Assembly: GCA_964434425.1 (NCBI GenBank)
Contig: CAYSVH010000005.1
Coordinates: 96,549-160,548 of the forward strand
Length of the DNA stretch: 64,000 nt
Direction: 5' to 3'
From: CALMEC01 sp964434425
GTDB taxonomy: Bacteria; Actinomycetota; Thermoleophilia; Miltoncostaeales; Miltoncostaeaceae
The notes beneath the pieces are model-generated. The model ran no database searches. It was given only the letters and a program-made list of their open reading frames with translations, and was not told the origin of the DNA. Each line of letters begins with the position of its first letter. The first letter of the stretch is position 1. This document shows positions 1 through 7,681 of the stretch, piece by piece. The position numbers were made by a program, and so were the translations under genes.

Positions 1-2
1 TC

Positions 3-278
3 ATCTCGCGCGAGTTCGCCGTCACCGGCCTCCGCATGATCGCCGCCACGGAGGACCTCATCATCCCGGCCGGCAACCTGGGCCGCTGGAAGATGACGAG
101 CCAGAGCATCGCGCTCGCCTGGATCATCGCACCCGGGGGGCCGAAGCTCGTCGAGGACATCCTCCTCTACATCGCCCTCTTCCTCACCATCCTGTCCGGT
201 GCGTACTACTTCATCATGGCGCGCCGGCGGCTCTTCGGAGGCAAGCCCACGGGCACCAAGACGCTGGAACGCCTGTGA
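3..278 (+). CDS. pgsA: CDP-diacylglycerol--glycerol-3-phosphate 3-phosphatidyltransferase, C-terminal part
   Basis: The reading frame is open from the window edge and carries the C-terminal part of a CDP-alcohol phosphatidyltransferase. The pattern SREFAVTGLRMIAA, followed by a lysine in the LGRWKMTSQ segment, is typical of PgsA, which makes phosphatidylglycerol phosphate from CDP-diacylglycerol and glycerol-3-phosphate in the membrane. A last transmembrane segment (LLYIALFLTILSGAYYFI) precedes a basic tail. The N-terminal half with the D(x)2DG(x)2AR catalytic motif lies outside the window. The stop codon overlaps the GTG start of plsY by 4 nt, so both are probably co-translated as a phospholipid synthesis pair. 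Confidence 0.85.
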   Translation: MSREFAVTGLRMIAATEDLIIPAGNLGRWKMTSQSIALAWIIAPGGPKLVEDILLYIALFLTILSGAYYFIMARRRLFGGKPTGTKTLERL

Positions 279-886
279 ACCTGACGATCGCCCTCGTCGC
301 GGCATACATCCTCGGTTCCATCCCGTTCGGCCACATCATCGGCCGCATGCGCGGCGTCGACCTCCGCACGGTCGGCAGCGGCAACATCGGGGCCGCCAAC
401 GCCTTCCGCAACCTCGGTCGTGGCTGGGGGATCCTCACCATGGCGCTCGACATCGGGAAGGGCGTGGCCGGAGCCGTCATCGGACGCCTGCTGCTGGACG
501 ACCCCTGGCCCATAGCCGCCGGTGCGGCGGTGATGGCCGGCGCCATCTTCCCTGTCTGGATGCGCTTCAAGGGGGGCAAGGGCGTGGCCGCCGCGGGCGG
601 TGTGGTGATCGGCCTCCTCCCCCTCGTGGCCGCCGTTCTCCTGCCCGTGTGGCTGCTGGTCGTGGCCGTGGGGCGCATGACGTCGCTGGCCGCCGTCGTC
701 GCGGCCCTCATCTTCACCCCGCTCACCTGGCTTTTCGGCTACGACTGGGAGTACATCGTGCTGGCCGGCGTCATGTCGCTCCTGGTGCTCGTGCGCCACC
801 GCGCCAACATCGGCCGGCTGCTCAACGGGTCCGAGACGCGCATCCACCTCGGAGGAAAGGGCGAGTCCCCCTCAAGCGATGCCTGA
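275..886 (+). CDS. plsY: Glycerol-3-phosphate acyltransferase PlsY
   Basis: This 203-residue multi-pass membrane protein matches PlsY in length and motifs: GSIPFGHIIG near residue 14, SGNIGAANAFRNLG near 38, and a glycine-rich KGGKGVAAAGG near 101. PlsY moves the acyl group from acyl phosphate to the sn-1 position of glycerol-3-phosphate, the first step of phospholipid synthesis. The GTG start overlaps the pgsA stop (GTGA), and the end of the gene overlaps the next start by 8 nt. Both overlaps argue for one operon. Confidence 0.95.
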   Translation: MNLTIALVAAYILGSIPFGHIIGRMRGVDLRTVGSGNIGAANAFRNLGRGWGILTMALDIGKGVAGAVIGRLLLDDPWPIAAGAAVMAGAIFPVWMRFKGGKGVAAAGGVVIGLLPLVAAVLLPVWLLVVAVGRMTSLAAVVAALIFTPLTWLFGYDWEYIVLAGVMSLLVLVRHRANIGRLLNGSETRIHLGGKGESPSSDA

Positions 887-1868
887 CACGGTCCTCATCA
901 CCGGCGCGACGGGCTTCGTCGGCGCCGCGATCCTCGAGCGCCTGATCGCCGACGGCAGGACGGTCCGTGCGCTCACACGCAGCACGGAGGGCGAGGCCAC
1001 CCTCCGTGCGATGGGCGCTGAGCCCGTGCGCGGCGACATCCTCGACCCGGCCTCACTCGACGCCGCCACGGCCGGCTGCGCCGTCGTCTACCACGTGGCG
1101 GGCCGCAACGCGTTCTGCCTGCCCGATCCGAAACCGCTCTACACCATGAACGTCGACGGCACGCGCAACGTCGTCGAGGCCGCGGCCCGGGCCGGGGCAC
1201 GCCGGGTCGTCCACACGTCGTCGGCGGCCACCATCGGTGAGGAGTCCGGTGTGGTGGCGACCGAGGCGACCCCGCACCGCACCGAGTTCCTGTCCCACTA
1301 CGAGCGGTCCAAGTGGGAGGCCGAGCTCGTCGCGTTCGAGACGGCCGACCGGCACGGGCTCGAGCTGGTGAGCGTCAACCCGGCGTCCGTCCAGGGCCCC
1401 GGCCGTGTACGCGGCACCGCGAAGCTTCTCATCGGGTACCTCAACGGCACCCTGAAGGCGCTGATCGACTCGCAGATGAGCGTCGTCGACATCGCCGACT
1501 GCGCCGAGGGCCATCTTCTCGCCGAGAGCCGGGGGGCGGCGGGCGAGCGCTACATCCTGTCCGGCGTGACCCTCACGGTGCGCGAGGCCGTGGAACTCAT
1601 GGGGGACGTGGCCGGTGTCACCGACCCGCCCCGCATCATCCCGCCGCGAGCCGCGCGCAGCCTCGCCTCGGTCGTGGGCACCATCGGCCGTGTCCGCCGG
1701 CGGCCGGCACCGCTGTGCCCCGAGATGATGCGCACCCTCCTGCACGGGCATGCATACGACGGATCGCGTGCCGCGCGCGAACTCGGACTCCGGTACACGC
1801 CCATCGAGGAGACCCTCCGCCGCACCTATGCGTGGTACGTGGAGAACGGGCACGTGAGGACGCCGTAG
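879..1868 (+). CDS. NAD(P)-dependent epimerase/dehydratase (extended SDR)
   Basis: The protein has 329 residues and begins with the Rossmann motif TGATGFVGAAI. An extended-SDR catalytic pair appears as SHYERSKWEAE (YxxxK) near residue 140, preceded by the serine region HTSSAATIG. The overall look is that of the dihydroflavonol-4-reductase or sterol-dehydrogenase-like group acting on sugar, lipid or isoprenoid substrates; the true substrate cannot be read from sequence. The ATG lies inside the end of plsY, so it is the third gene of the phospholipid operon. GGAGG at 851-855 is too far upstream to be a clear ribosome site, so coupling is more likely. Confidence 0.85.
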   Translation: MPDTVLITGATGFVGAAILERLIADGRTVRALTRSTEGEATLRAMGAEPVRGDILDPASLDAATAGCAVVYHVAGRNAFCLPDPKPLYTMNVDGTRNVVEAAARAGARRVVHTSSAATIGEESGVVATEATPHRTEFLSHYERSKWEAELVAFETADRHGLELVSVNPASVQGPGRVRGTAKLLIGYLNGTLKALIDSQMSVVDIADCAEGHLLAESRGAAGERYILSGVTLTVREAVELMGDVAGVTDPPRIIPPRAARSLASVVGTIGRVRRRPAPLCPEMMRTLLHGHAYDGSRAARELGLRYTPIEETLRRTYAWYVENGHVRTP

Positions 1869-1886
1869 CGACAGCCGACCTCTCGG

Positions 1887-2402
1887 CTATCTCCTGCCCG
1901 GTTGCGCCCCGTCCGCCCGCTGCGGGGCCAGCATCACCTCGGTCTCGATCCCCTCGCGCATGCCGATGCGCACCACGTCGCGTGTGATGCCGGGCATCAC
2001 GAGATAGACGGTGACGGCACCCTCCGCGGGCACGTAGGTACCGGATCCCCCGACCCGCGCGTCGACGAACCGCGCGTCGCGATCGGCGCGGGCCAGGACC
2101 GACGACCGCCCGTCGAGCCGATGCGCGGTGAAGGTCGGGATGGGCACGAGACGTTTCGAGCGGTTCACGATCGACGCCACGGCGACGGTGCCGTTGATGT
2201 CGTCCCGTTCGATGACGTCGTTCAGGCGCGCCACGGTGGCGTCGGATGCGGCGAAGTCCACCAGCGCGCCCAGCGGCCCGTTCATACCGGCGTACTGACC
2301 GCTCTCCGACGCCGGGCCCTCGGGATCGGGGTCGCCGCATCCGGAGGCGCCCACCGCGATCAGGCCGGCGAGGACGGCGGCGACCATACCTCTACGACGC
2401 AT
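1887..2402 (-). CDS. Putative lipoprotein, unknown function
   Basis: This 171-residue protein starts MRRRGMVAAV, has a short hydrophobic stretch and then a lipobox-like VGASGC, so it is probably lipidated at that cysteine and exported. The mature part has no recognised domain. It seems to be a small beta-rich extracytoplasmic protein that includes a stretch resembling a packing or adhesion domain (TYVPAEGAVTVYLVMPG). Its ATG lies inside the end of ligD, giving an 11-bp overlap, so it is probably expressed with that gene. The longer frame upstream of this ATG reads low-complexity residues antisense-like to ligD and was rejected. Confidence 0.65.
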   Translation of the reverse strand: MRRRGMVAAVLAGLIAVGASGCGDPDPEGPASESGQYAGMNGPLGALVDFAASDATVARLNDVIERDDINGTVAVASIVNRSKRLVPIPTFTAHRLDGRSSVLARADRDARFVDARVGGSGTYVPAEGAVTVYLVMPGITRDVVRIGMREGIETEVMLAPQRADGAQPGRR

Positions 2403-4707
2403 CGAGACGCTCCACGGCGGCCGACAGATCCTGTGAGCGGTCGAGCATTCCGGCGAAGACATCGCCGAAGAGTCCCACACGTTCGGCGACCGCCTCGATC
2501 GTGAACCGCGCCGGATCAACGCCGTCGGCGAGTTCGTCCCACGTGACGGGCGTCGAGACGGTGGCGGCGGCCACCGGGCGGACGGAGTACACGCTGGCGA
2601 TGGTGCGACCGTATCCGTTCTGATTGGCGTCGATGTAGATGCGGTTTCCCCGGCGGGCGATGGCCGTCTCGACCGTCGCACGGTCGCGGTGGCGGGCCAC
2701 CACGTGCCGTGCCACCACCCCGGCGAACAGCCGGACGGCCTCGTGCGGCGTCGGCGTCACCGGCACCATCACGTGTATCCCCCGCGATCCCGACGTCTTG
2801 CAGTGCGAACGCAGCCCGAGATCGTCCAGCACACCCCGGATGACGAGCGCGAGTTCGGCGATCGCGGCGAACGGCATGCCGTCCGGCGGGTCGAGGTCGA
2901 ACAGGACGTGGTCCGCCATGTCGGGCCGTTCGGCGAGGGCGTGCCAGGGGTTGAGGTCGATGCAGCCCAGGTTCACCATCCAGAGAAGGCTCAGCGGGTC
3001 GGTCACCACGGCGTAGGTGATGCGGTCGTCGGATTTCCGGAGCGTCGCCGTCGTGAGCCACGGGGGTGCCCCGTCGGGCAGATGGTGCTGGAAGAAGTGC
3101 GGTTCATCCCAGCCGTCCGGGTATCGCTTCATGACGAACGGCCGCCCGCCGATGTGCGGCAGAAGGACCGGAGCCAGGCGCGCATAGTGGTCCAGCAGGT
3201 CGCCCTTCGTGATGCGCGGCGCCGTCCAGAAGGGCTTCGCGAGGTTGGTCAGCCGGATCTCCCGCTCACCGTCGCGCAGACGCAGTTCCCGGGCATCGGC
3301 ACCGATGACCCGGTGTGCGACCGGATCCGGCTCGTGCTCGACCAGCCCGAGGAAGACAGGATGGCGCAGGAGGCCGTCGGCGCTTCGGTCGGTGTACGCC
3401 ACGCGGCACGTGATGCGCGGAGTGACCCACACGGCTCCCTCGGGTCGGGGGACGTCGACGTCGAAGGGCGATGCCTCCATCGCGATGCGGTCGAGCGCAC
3501 GACGGATGTCGCGCGTCGAGGCGTCGCTGAATCCGGATCCCACGTGTCCGACGGGGACGAGCCGGTCGCCGTCGCGCTCACCGAGGATGAGTGCGCCGAA
3601 CGTCGATCGCCGAGAGGCCTCGCCGGGGGTGTACCCGCAGACGACGGCCTCGATCTCGAGGCGGTGCTTGATCTTCAGCCAGTCCCGGCTGCGCGCCCCC
3701 GGACGATAGGTGCTGTCGCGTCGCTTGGCGACGATCCCCTCCGCTCCGTGCGACGCCACCGCCGCGAAGAGCGACCGCCCCTGGCCCACGAGGTCGTCCG
3801 AGACCATCATCCGCGCCGACGGGGCCGGCACGACCCGTCGAAGCACGTCCCGGCGCTCACCGTACGCACGGTCCTCGATCCACTCGCCGTCGACGTAGAG
3901 GACGTCGAACACGGCAAACGTCGCCGTGCCACGTCCCGACTGCAGGTCCTGGAAGACGGCGCGCCCGTCCGCGTCCAGCACCACCATCTCTCCGTCCAGA
4001 ACGACCTCCTGGGCGTCGATCGAGCGCCGCAGGTCGCCCAGGGCCGCGAAGCGGGCGGTGAGATCGCGCCCGGTGCGGCTGCGAAGCTCCGTTCCGTCGG
4101 AGGTGACCAGCGCCAGCGCCCGGTAGCCGTCCCATTTCACCTCGAAGGACCACGCGTCGTCGTCGAACGCCTCGTCGGCCGTCTGCGCGAGCATCGGACG
4201 CATCTCACGGAAGCGGCGCACCGGGTCGGGCGGGCCGTCGCCGGCCGCGGCGGCGCGGAACACGAGCCACTCGCCGCGGCCCTCGCGCTCGCCGGTGCGC
4301 ACCAGGTGGTACTCGGCGGTGAGCACGGCCCCGTGGAGGACGACCTTGATCTCGTCCTCGCCGATGAGAAGGGGCTTGTAGGTGCCGTGGTCCCAGATCG
4401 TCATGCGGCCGGCGCCGTACTCGCCCGCCGGTATGTCGCCGGAGAAGGTGAGATAGGCGAGCGGATGGTCCTCCGTGCGGACCGCCAACCGGCGCGCGTC
4501 ACGTCGCAGGGGGATCCCCTTGGGCACCGCCCACGACAGCAGGCGCCCCTCGTGCTCCAGCCGCAGGTCGTAGTGGAGGGCGCGTGCCGCGTGCCGCTGC
4601 ACCACGAAGCGGGGTCCGTCGGCCTCACCCGCGGCGACATGCCCGTCGGGCTCCGGGGTACGGGCGAAGTCGCGTTTGTCGCGGTACTCGGTGAGCGGAT
4701 CCGTCAC
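2392..4707 (-). CDS. ligD: ATP-dependent DNA ligase LigD (phosphoesterase-ligase-polymerase)
   Basis: This 771-residue protein has the three LigD modules. First is a 3'-phosphoesterase domain (QRHAARALHYDLRLEHEG near residue 36; later SGDIPAGEYGAG). A ligase domain follows, with the adenylation lysine in EVKWDGYRAL near residue 190 and a late ligase motif AKRRDSTYRPG. The primase-type polymerase comes last, with the metal-binding DLDPP. LigD repairs double-strand breaks with Ku (NHEJ); no ku gene is in this window. The module order PE-LIG-POL differs from the mycobacterial POL-PE-LIG order. The GTG start overlaps the upstream oxidoreductase stop (GTGA); a longer frame reaching 4791 would overlap that gene and has no support. 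Confidence 0.95.
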   Translation of the reverse strand: MTDPLTEYRDKRDFARTPEPDGHVAAGEADGPRFVVQRHAARALHYDLRLEHEGRLLSWAVPKGIPLRRDARRLAVRTEDHPLAYLTFSGDIPAGEYGAGRMTIWDHGTYKPLLIGEDEIKVVLHGAVLTAEYHLVRTGEREGRGEWLVFRAAAAGDGPPDPVRRFREMRPMLAQTADEAFDDDAWSFEVKWDGYRALALVTSDGTELRSRTGRDLTARFAALGDLRRSIDAQEVVLDGEMVVLDADGRAVFQDLQSGRGTATFAVFDVLYVDGEWIEDRAYGERRDVLRRVVPAPSARMMVSDDLVGQGRSLFAAVASHGAEGIVAKRRDSTYRPGARSRDWLKIKHRLEIEAVVCGYTPGEASRRSTFGALILGERDGDRLVPVGHVGSGFSDASTRDIRRALDRIAMEASPFDVDVPRPEGAVWVTPRITCRVAYTDRSADGLLRHPVFLGLVEHEPDPVAHRVIGADARELRLRDGEREIRLTNLAKPFWTAPRITKGDLLDHYARLAPVLLPHIGGRPFVMKRYPDGWDEPHFFQHHLPDGAPPWLTTATLRKSDDRITYAVVTDPLSLLWMVNLGCIDLNPWHALAERPDMADHVLFDLDPPDGMPFAAIAELALVIRGVLDDLGLRSHCKTSGSRGIHVMVPVTPTPHEAVRLFAGVVARHVVARHRDRATVETAIARRGNRIYIDANQNGYGRTIASVYSVRPVAAATVSTPVTWDELADGVDPARFTIEAVAERVGLFGDVFAGMLDRSQDLSAAVERLDAS

Positions 4708-5726
4708 GCGCGGGCGAAGGCGTCGATGATTCCCTCCTGCCAGTGCCGCATCGCCCGCTGATCCTGACGGTGATGGGGCGCCACCAGCCACATCCGGTCC
4801 GCGTGTCCGTGATACCGGGCGACGGCGGCCCGAACGTCCTCCCGGGTCCCGGCGGCGGCGAAGGCGTCGACCATGTCGCGGCCCACCACGTCGGCGAGTT
4901 CCGCCGACTCACCCCGCAGAAAGGCGCGGCGGATGGCCTGCAGCCGATCTCCGAACCCGTGCTCGGTGAACATCCGCTCGTACGTGCGCACCGTGGCGTA
5001 GAACCCGATGCTGAGCGCGGCGGCCTCCCGTGCCCCCTCGGGGTCCTGATCGTCCCGGGCCACGATGATGGCGCCCGCGATCGGCGGCAGCTCACGCCCG
5101 GCCCGTTCGGCCCCCCGGGCGATGGCCGGGCGCAGCACGTCGTCCAGCCACCGCCGTGACGTCGCGGGGTGATCGAGGAAGCCATCCGCCACCTCACCCG
5201 CCAGCGCCGCCATGCGAGGCAGGACGGCCGCCAACCAGATCGGGATGCTCCGACGCTGAGCGGCGAAAGGACGCCGGTATCCCACCACCCGGATCGACAC
5301 GTGGTCACCGGGGCTCGCCGCATCACGCCCGTCCGCCAGCGAGGACACGACCTCGCGCACCGCGGCGATGGTCTCGCGCATCCGTGCGACCGGGGGGTCG
5401 TACTCCGGGACCGCGTGCCAGTCCTGATTCAGGCGGCGGACCCCGGCGCCCAGCCCGATGACGGTGCGCCCCTCGCTGATCGCATCCAGGTCGAGCGCCT
5501 CCAGCGCCAAGACGAACGGGCTGCGCGTGAAGGCGAGCGCGATACCGGTGGCGAGTTCGATGCGCTTCGTGACCGTTCCGGCCAGCGCCAGCGGAACGGT
5601 GGACGAGCGGTACAGCTCCGGCGCCCACAGCCGGTCGAACCCGGCCGCGTCGGCCCGCTGTGCCAGTTCGGCGATCTCCGCGGTGCTGCCGCCCGCGAGT
5701 TCGAGGTCCAGGGGCATGTCGTGCAT
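4704..5726 (-). CDS. LLM-class (luciferase-like, probably F420-dependent) oxidoreductase
   Basis: The 340-residue protein has the TIM-barrel pattern of luciferase-like monooxygenases: AEIAELAQRADAAGFDRLWAPE at the N-terminus, GTVTKRIELATGIA, a conserved SEGRTVIGLGAG, and RRSIPIWLAAVLPRM later. In actinobacteria such proteins mostly use F420 or FMN to reduce or oxidise small organic substrates; the substrate is not predictable. I chose the ATG at 5726 (MHDMPLDLEL) over the GTG at 5759, because the extra residues lie in a dispersed repeat. It is the first gene of a three-gene minus-strand set ending with the lipoprotein. Confidence 0.85.
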   Translation of the reverse strand: MHDMPLDLELAGGSTAEIAELAQRADAAGFDRLWAPELYRSSTVPLALAGTVTKRIELATGIALAFTRSPFVLALEALDLDAISEGRTVIGLGAGVRRLNQDWHAVPEYDPPVARMRETIAAVREVVSSLADGRDAASPGDHVSIRVVGYRRPFAAQRRSIPIWLAAVLPRMAALAGEVADGFLDHPATSRRWLDDVLRPAIARGAERAGRELPPIAGAIIVARDDQDPEGAREAAALSIGFYATVRTYERMFTEHGFGDRLQAIRRAFLRGESAELADVVGRDMVDAFAAAGTREDVRAAVARYHGHADRMWLVAPHHRQDQRAMRHWQEGIIDAFARA

Positions 5727-5749
5727 GACCCGAGTATCCCACCGGACGG

Positions 5750-5845
5750 GTGATCCCACGTGAATGGCGGGATCCGGGGTGCGTCACCGGTCGGTGCCGG
5801 GTGTCGCCGGGGGCGTGAGCCACGCCGCGAGGCCGTGCGAGCGCT
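5750..5845. repeat. Dispersed intergenic repeat, shortened copy E
   Basis: This short copy of the window's repeat family sits between the divergent-end genes for the LLM oxidoreductase and the LysM enzyme. It keeps a piece like GGGGTGCGTCACCGG, then GTCGCCGGGGGCGTGA and CCACGCCGCGAGG, in the same order as the full copy at 26274-26490 read on the minus strand. The middle (about 120 bp) is missing and the ends are degraded. Confidence 0.6.
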
Positions 5846-5915
5846 CATCTCATATCCCGCCGTGGACGGGAGACGGGTCGGCGGGCGTCGCCCACCGACC
5901 CCGGGAGGCCTCCCG

Positions 5916-7337
5916 TCACCGCACGCCGTAGTGCGTGTTCACCGACCCGACGTACGCTTTGGTGTCCTCGTACAGCCCACGCGAGGTGACCGAGTTCAGT
6001 CCCTGGTAGTAGCTCGCGATGGCGAGGTCACGGCTTGGTGCCCGACGGAGGAGGTAGCCGATGTAGGCCGCCCCGCCGTCGATGTTGTCCTTCACATTGG
6101 TGGGATCGATCGAGCGTCCCATGACCGACGGTCCCAGCCAGCGCGCGGTGTCGGGCATGAGCTGCATGACGCCGACCGCGCCGGCGCTCGACCGTGCTCC
6201 CTGCCACCAACCGCTCTCCTGCCAGGCGATGGCCCGGACCAGCGCCGGGTCCACGCCGTAGGTGGCGGCGCTCTGGTTGATCATCGCGGCGACCTGGTCC
6301 CGCCTGGGGTGCCCGCTCCATCCGGCCGTGGCGGCCGTGATCGGGGTCAGCGACGTCGTGTTCACCGACGCGCCGCCGGACCCGCCGGGGACCCGGATCG
6401 TGGTTCCCGCGACCACCCGGTCGGGGTCCGCGATGCCGTTGGCCCGTGCGATGGCCTGGGCCGTCGTGCCGTAGCGCGCAGCGACCGCACCCAGGTTCTC
6501 TCCGGGCCGCAGGGTGTGCGTGCCCGGACCACCGGACGCGTTCGACATCGACGCGTTGCGCATCCGGGGGAGGCCCGACACGCGAAGGGTGCGACCGGCG
6601 ACCACCATGTGGGGGTCCGTGACACCGTTGGCCAGCGCGATGGCCTGGGCCGTCGTGCCGTAGCGCGCGGCGATGGAGCTGAGGTTCTCACCCGGCTGCA
6701 CCGTGTGTCCACCGCCGGACGACGACACGATCGACGGCGTGGAGCCCGGTCGTCCGGACGAGGAGGGGATCGACAGCCGTCGGCCGGCCACGATCATGCC
6801 CGGATCCGTGATCCCGTTCGCGCGAGCGATCGCCTGGGCGCTCACGCCGTGGCGTCGGCCGATGGCGTCGAGGGTGTCGCCCGGCCGGACCACGTACCCA
6901 CCGGAGCCGGATGACGACGATGCGTAGATGGTCGATCCACCCCCCGACGGGATCGCGATGCGGGTGCCGGCGATGATCATCGCCGGGTCCGAGATCCCGT
7001 TGTAGCTCGCGATCGCCTGAGCCGTCGTGCCGTAGCGCGCCGCGATCGCACCGAGGTTCTCACCGGGCCGCACGGTGTGTCCACCGGACCGGGACGGGGA
7101 CGATGCGTAGGTGGTCGATCCACTCCCCGACGGGATCGCGATGCGGGTGCCGGCGATGATCATCGCCGGGTCCGAGATCCCGTTGTAGCTCGCGATCGCC
7201 TGAGCCGTCGTGCCGTAGCGCTGGCCGATGGCGTCGAGGGTTTCGCCCGGCTGAACCGTGACCCGCACGGAGGCGGATGCCGCCGCCGGGACCAGTGTCG
7301 CGAGGAGCATCAGTATCAGGAGCCGGATGTGTCGCAT
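5916..7337 (-). CDS. Secreted lytic transglycosylase with five LysM repeats
   Basis: The 473-residue protein begins with a signal peptide (MRHIRLLILMLLATLVPAAASA). Five LysM domains follow, each of the form PGExLxxIAxRYGTTAQAI...NGIxDPxxIxAGxxxxxP and separated by Ser/Gly-rich linkers. The last ~125 residues form an SLT (goose-lysozyme-like) domain with the catalytic glutamate in AWQESGWW and the usual GVMQLMPDTARWLG and YYQG motifs. It should bind and cleave peptidoglycan outside the cell. LysM 1 and 2 are almost identical even in DNA, a recent duplication. The ATG at 7337 is preceded by GGAAAG; a long GC-rich leader lies upstream. Confidence 0.92.
   Translation of the reverse strand: MRHIRLLILMLLATLVPAAASASVRVTVQPGETLDAIGQRYGTTAQAIASYNGISDPAMIIAGTRIAIPSGSGSTTYASSPSRSGGHTVRPGENLGAIAARYGTTAQAIASYNGISDPAMIIAGTRIAIPSGGGSTIYASSSSGSGGYVVRPGDTLDAIGRRHGVSAQAIARANGITDPGMIVAGRRLSIPSSSGRPGSTPSIVSSSGGGHTVQPGENLSSIAARYGTTAQAIALANGVTDPHMVVAGRTLRVSGLPRMRNASMSNASGGPGTHTLRPGENLGAVAARYGTTAQAIARANGIADPDRVVAGTTIRVPGGSGGASVNTTSLTPITAATAGWSGHPRRDQVAAMINQSAATYGVDPALVRAIAWQESGWWQGARSSAGAVGVMQLMPDTARWLGPSVMGRSIDPTNVKDNIDGGAAYIGYLLRRAPSRDLAIASYYQGLNSVTSRGLYEDTKAYVGSVNTHYGVR
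6942..7221. repeat. 97-bp perfect direct repeat within LysM domains
   Basis: Positions 6942-7038 and 7125-7221 are identical over 97 bp with an offset of 183 bp. They encode the core of LysM 1 and LysM 2. Identity at the DNA level, including third codon positions, shows recent duplication or ongoing gene conversion. The repeat number may vary between strains. Confidence 0.95.
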
Positions 7338-7560
7338 GAAGGGATTCTTTCCGTCGGTGAACGTGGCGGAGTCTTCGGCATGCGGCGCGCTCTGTGAAGA
7401 CCTCCCCGGTCCCTCCCGCCTCCCTCCGTTTCGCGAGGGGGTCCCCCCCGCCGTCGACCCCCTCTCCCCCGGACGAAAGCCCCTGCAGAGAGGCCACTTA
7501 TTCGGCCGTGCACCGTGACGTGCACCGACCCCCGTTCGAAACGCCCCGTGCGACCTGTCG
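7338..7560 (-). promoter_or_regulatory. Long structured 5' leader of the LysM transglycosylase gene
   Basis: About 220 bp precede the start codon without any plausible gene. Read on the minus strand, the region holds a 7-bp perfect stem GGGGGTC/GACCCCC (arms at 7456-7462 and 7437-7443), a second stem CCTCTC/GAGAGG upstream of it, and purine-rich G tracts. Cell-wall hydrolases of actinobacteria are often controlled by c-di-AMP (ydaO-yuaA) riboswitches. A GCCGAAT followed later by CGGGGGA is vaguely like that motif, but the conserved 3' part is not clearly present. I call only a candidate cis-acting leader. Confidence 0.35.
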
Positions 7561-7627
7561 ACGGGGTCGATCAACACTTGAGGGTTCTGCTCGATCGGGA
7601 CCCGCCACGCCCGTCGTGTACCGCCAA

Positions 7628-7656
7628 ATGATCTGATGCGCCACGTATCAGATCAT
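7628..7656. terminator. Perfect 10-bp inverted repeat, probable terminator
   Basis: ATGATCTGAT (7628-7637) and ATCAGATCAT (7647-7656) form a perfect stem with a 9-nt loop, 26 bp downstream of the YcaQ-like gene stop. There is no long T tract. It may end minus-strand transcription or be a protein-binding palindrome in front of the LysM gene leader. Confidence 0.5.
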
Positions 7657-7681
7657 GGGGTCGATCCGTTCAGCCCGTGCG

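Noticed and set aside
4708..4791. Longer LigD N-terminus from 4791
   Set aside because: It would overlap the upstream oxidoreductase by ~85 bp; the GTGA overlap at 4707 fits the genome's habit and the known N-terminus.
5760..6914. 384-codon plus-strand open frame
   Set aside because: Antisense to the LysM transglycosylase; it only mirrors the repeats.
7338..7560. Firm c-di-AMP riboswitch call
   Set aside because: Only short motif pieces fit; the conserved 3' region was not found, so it is listed as candidate leader only.
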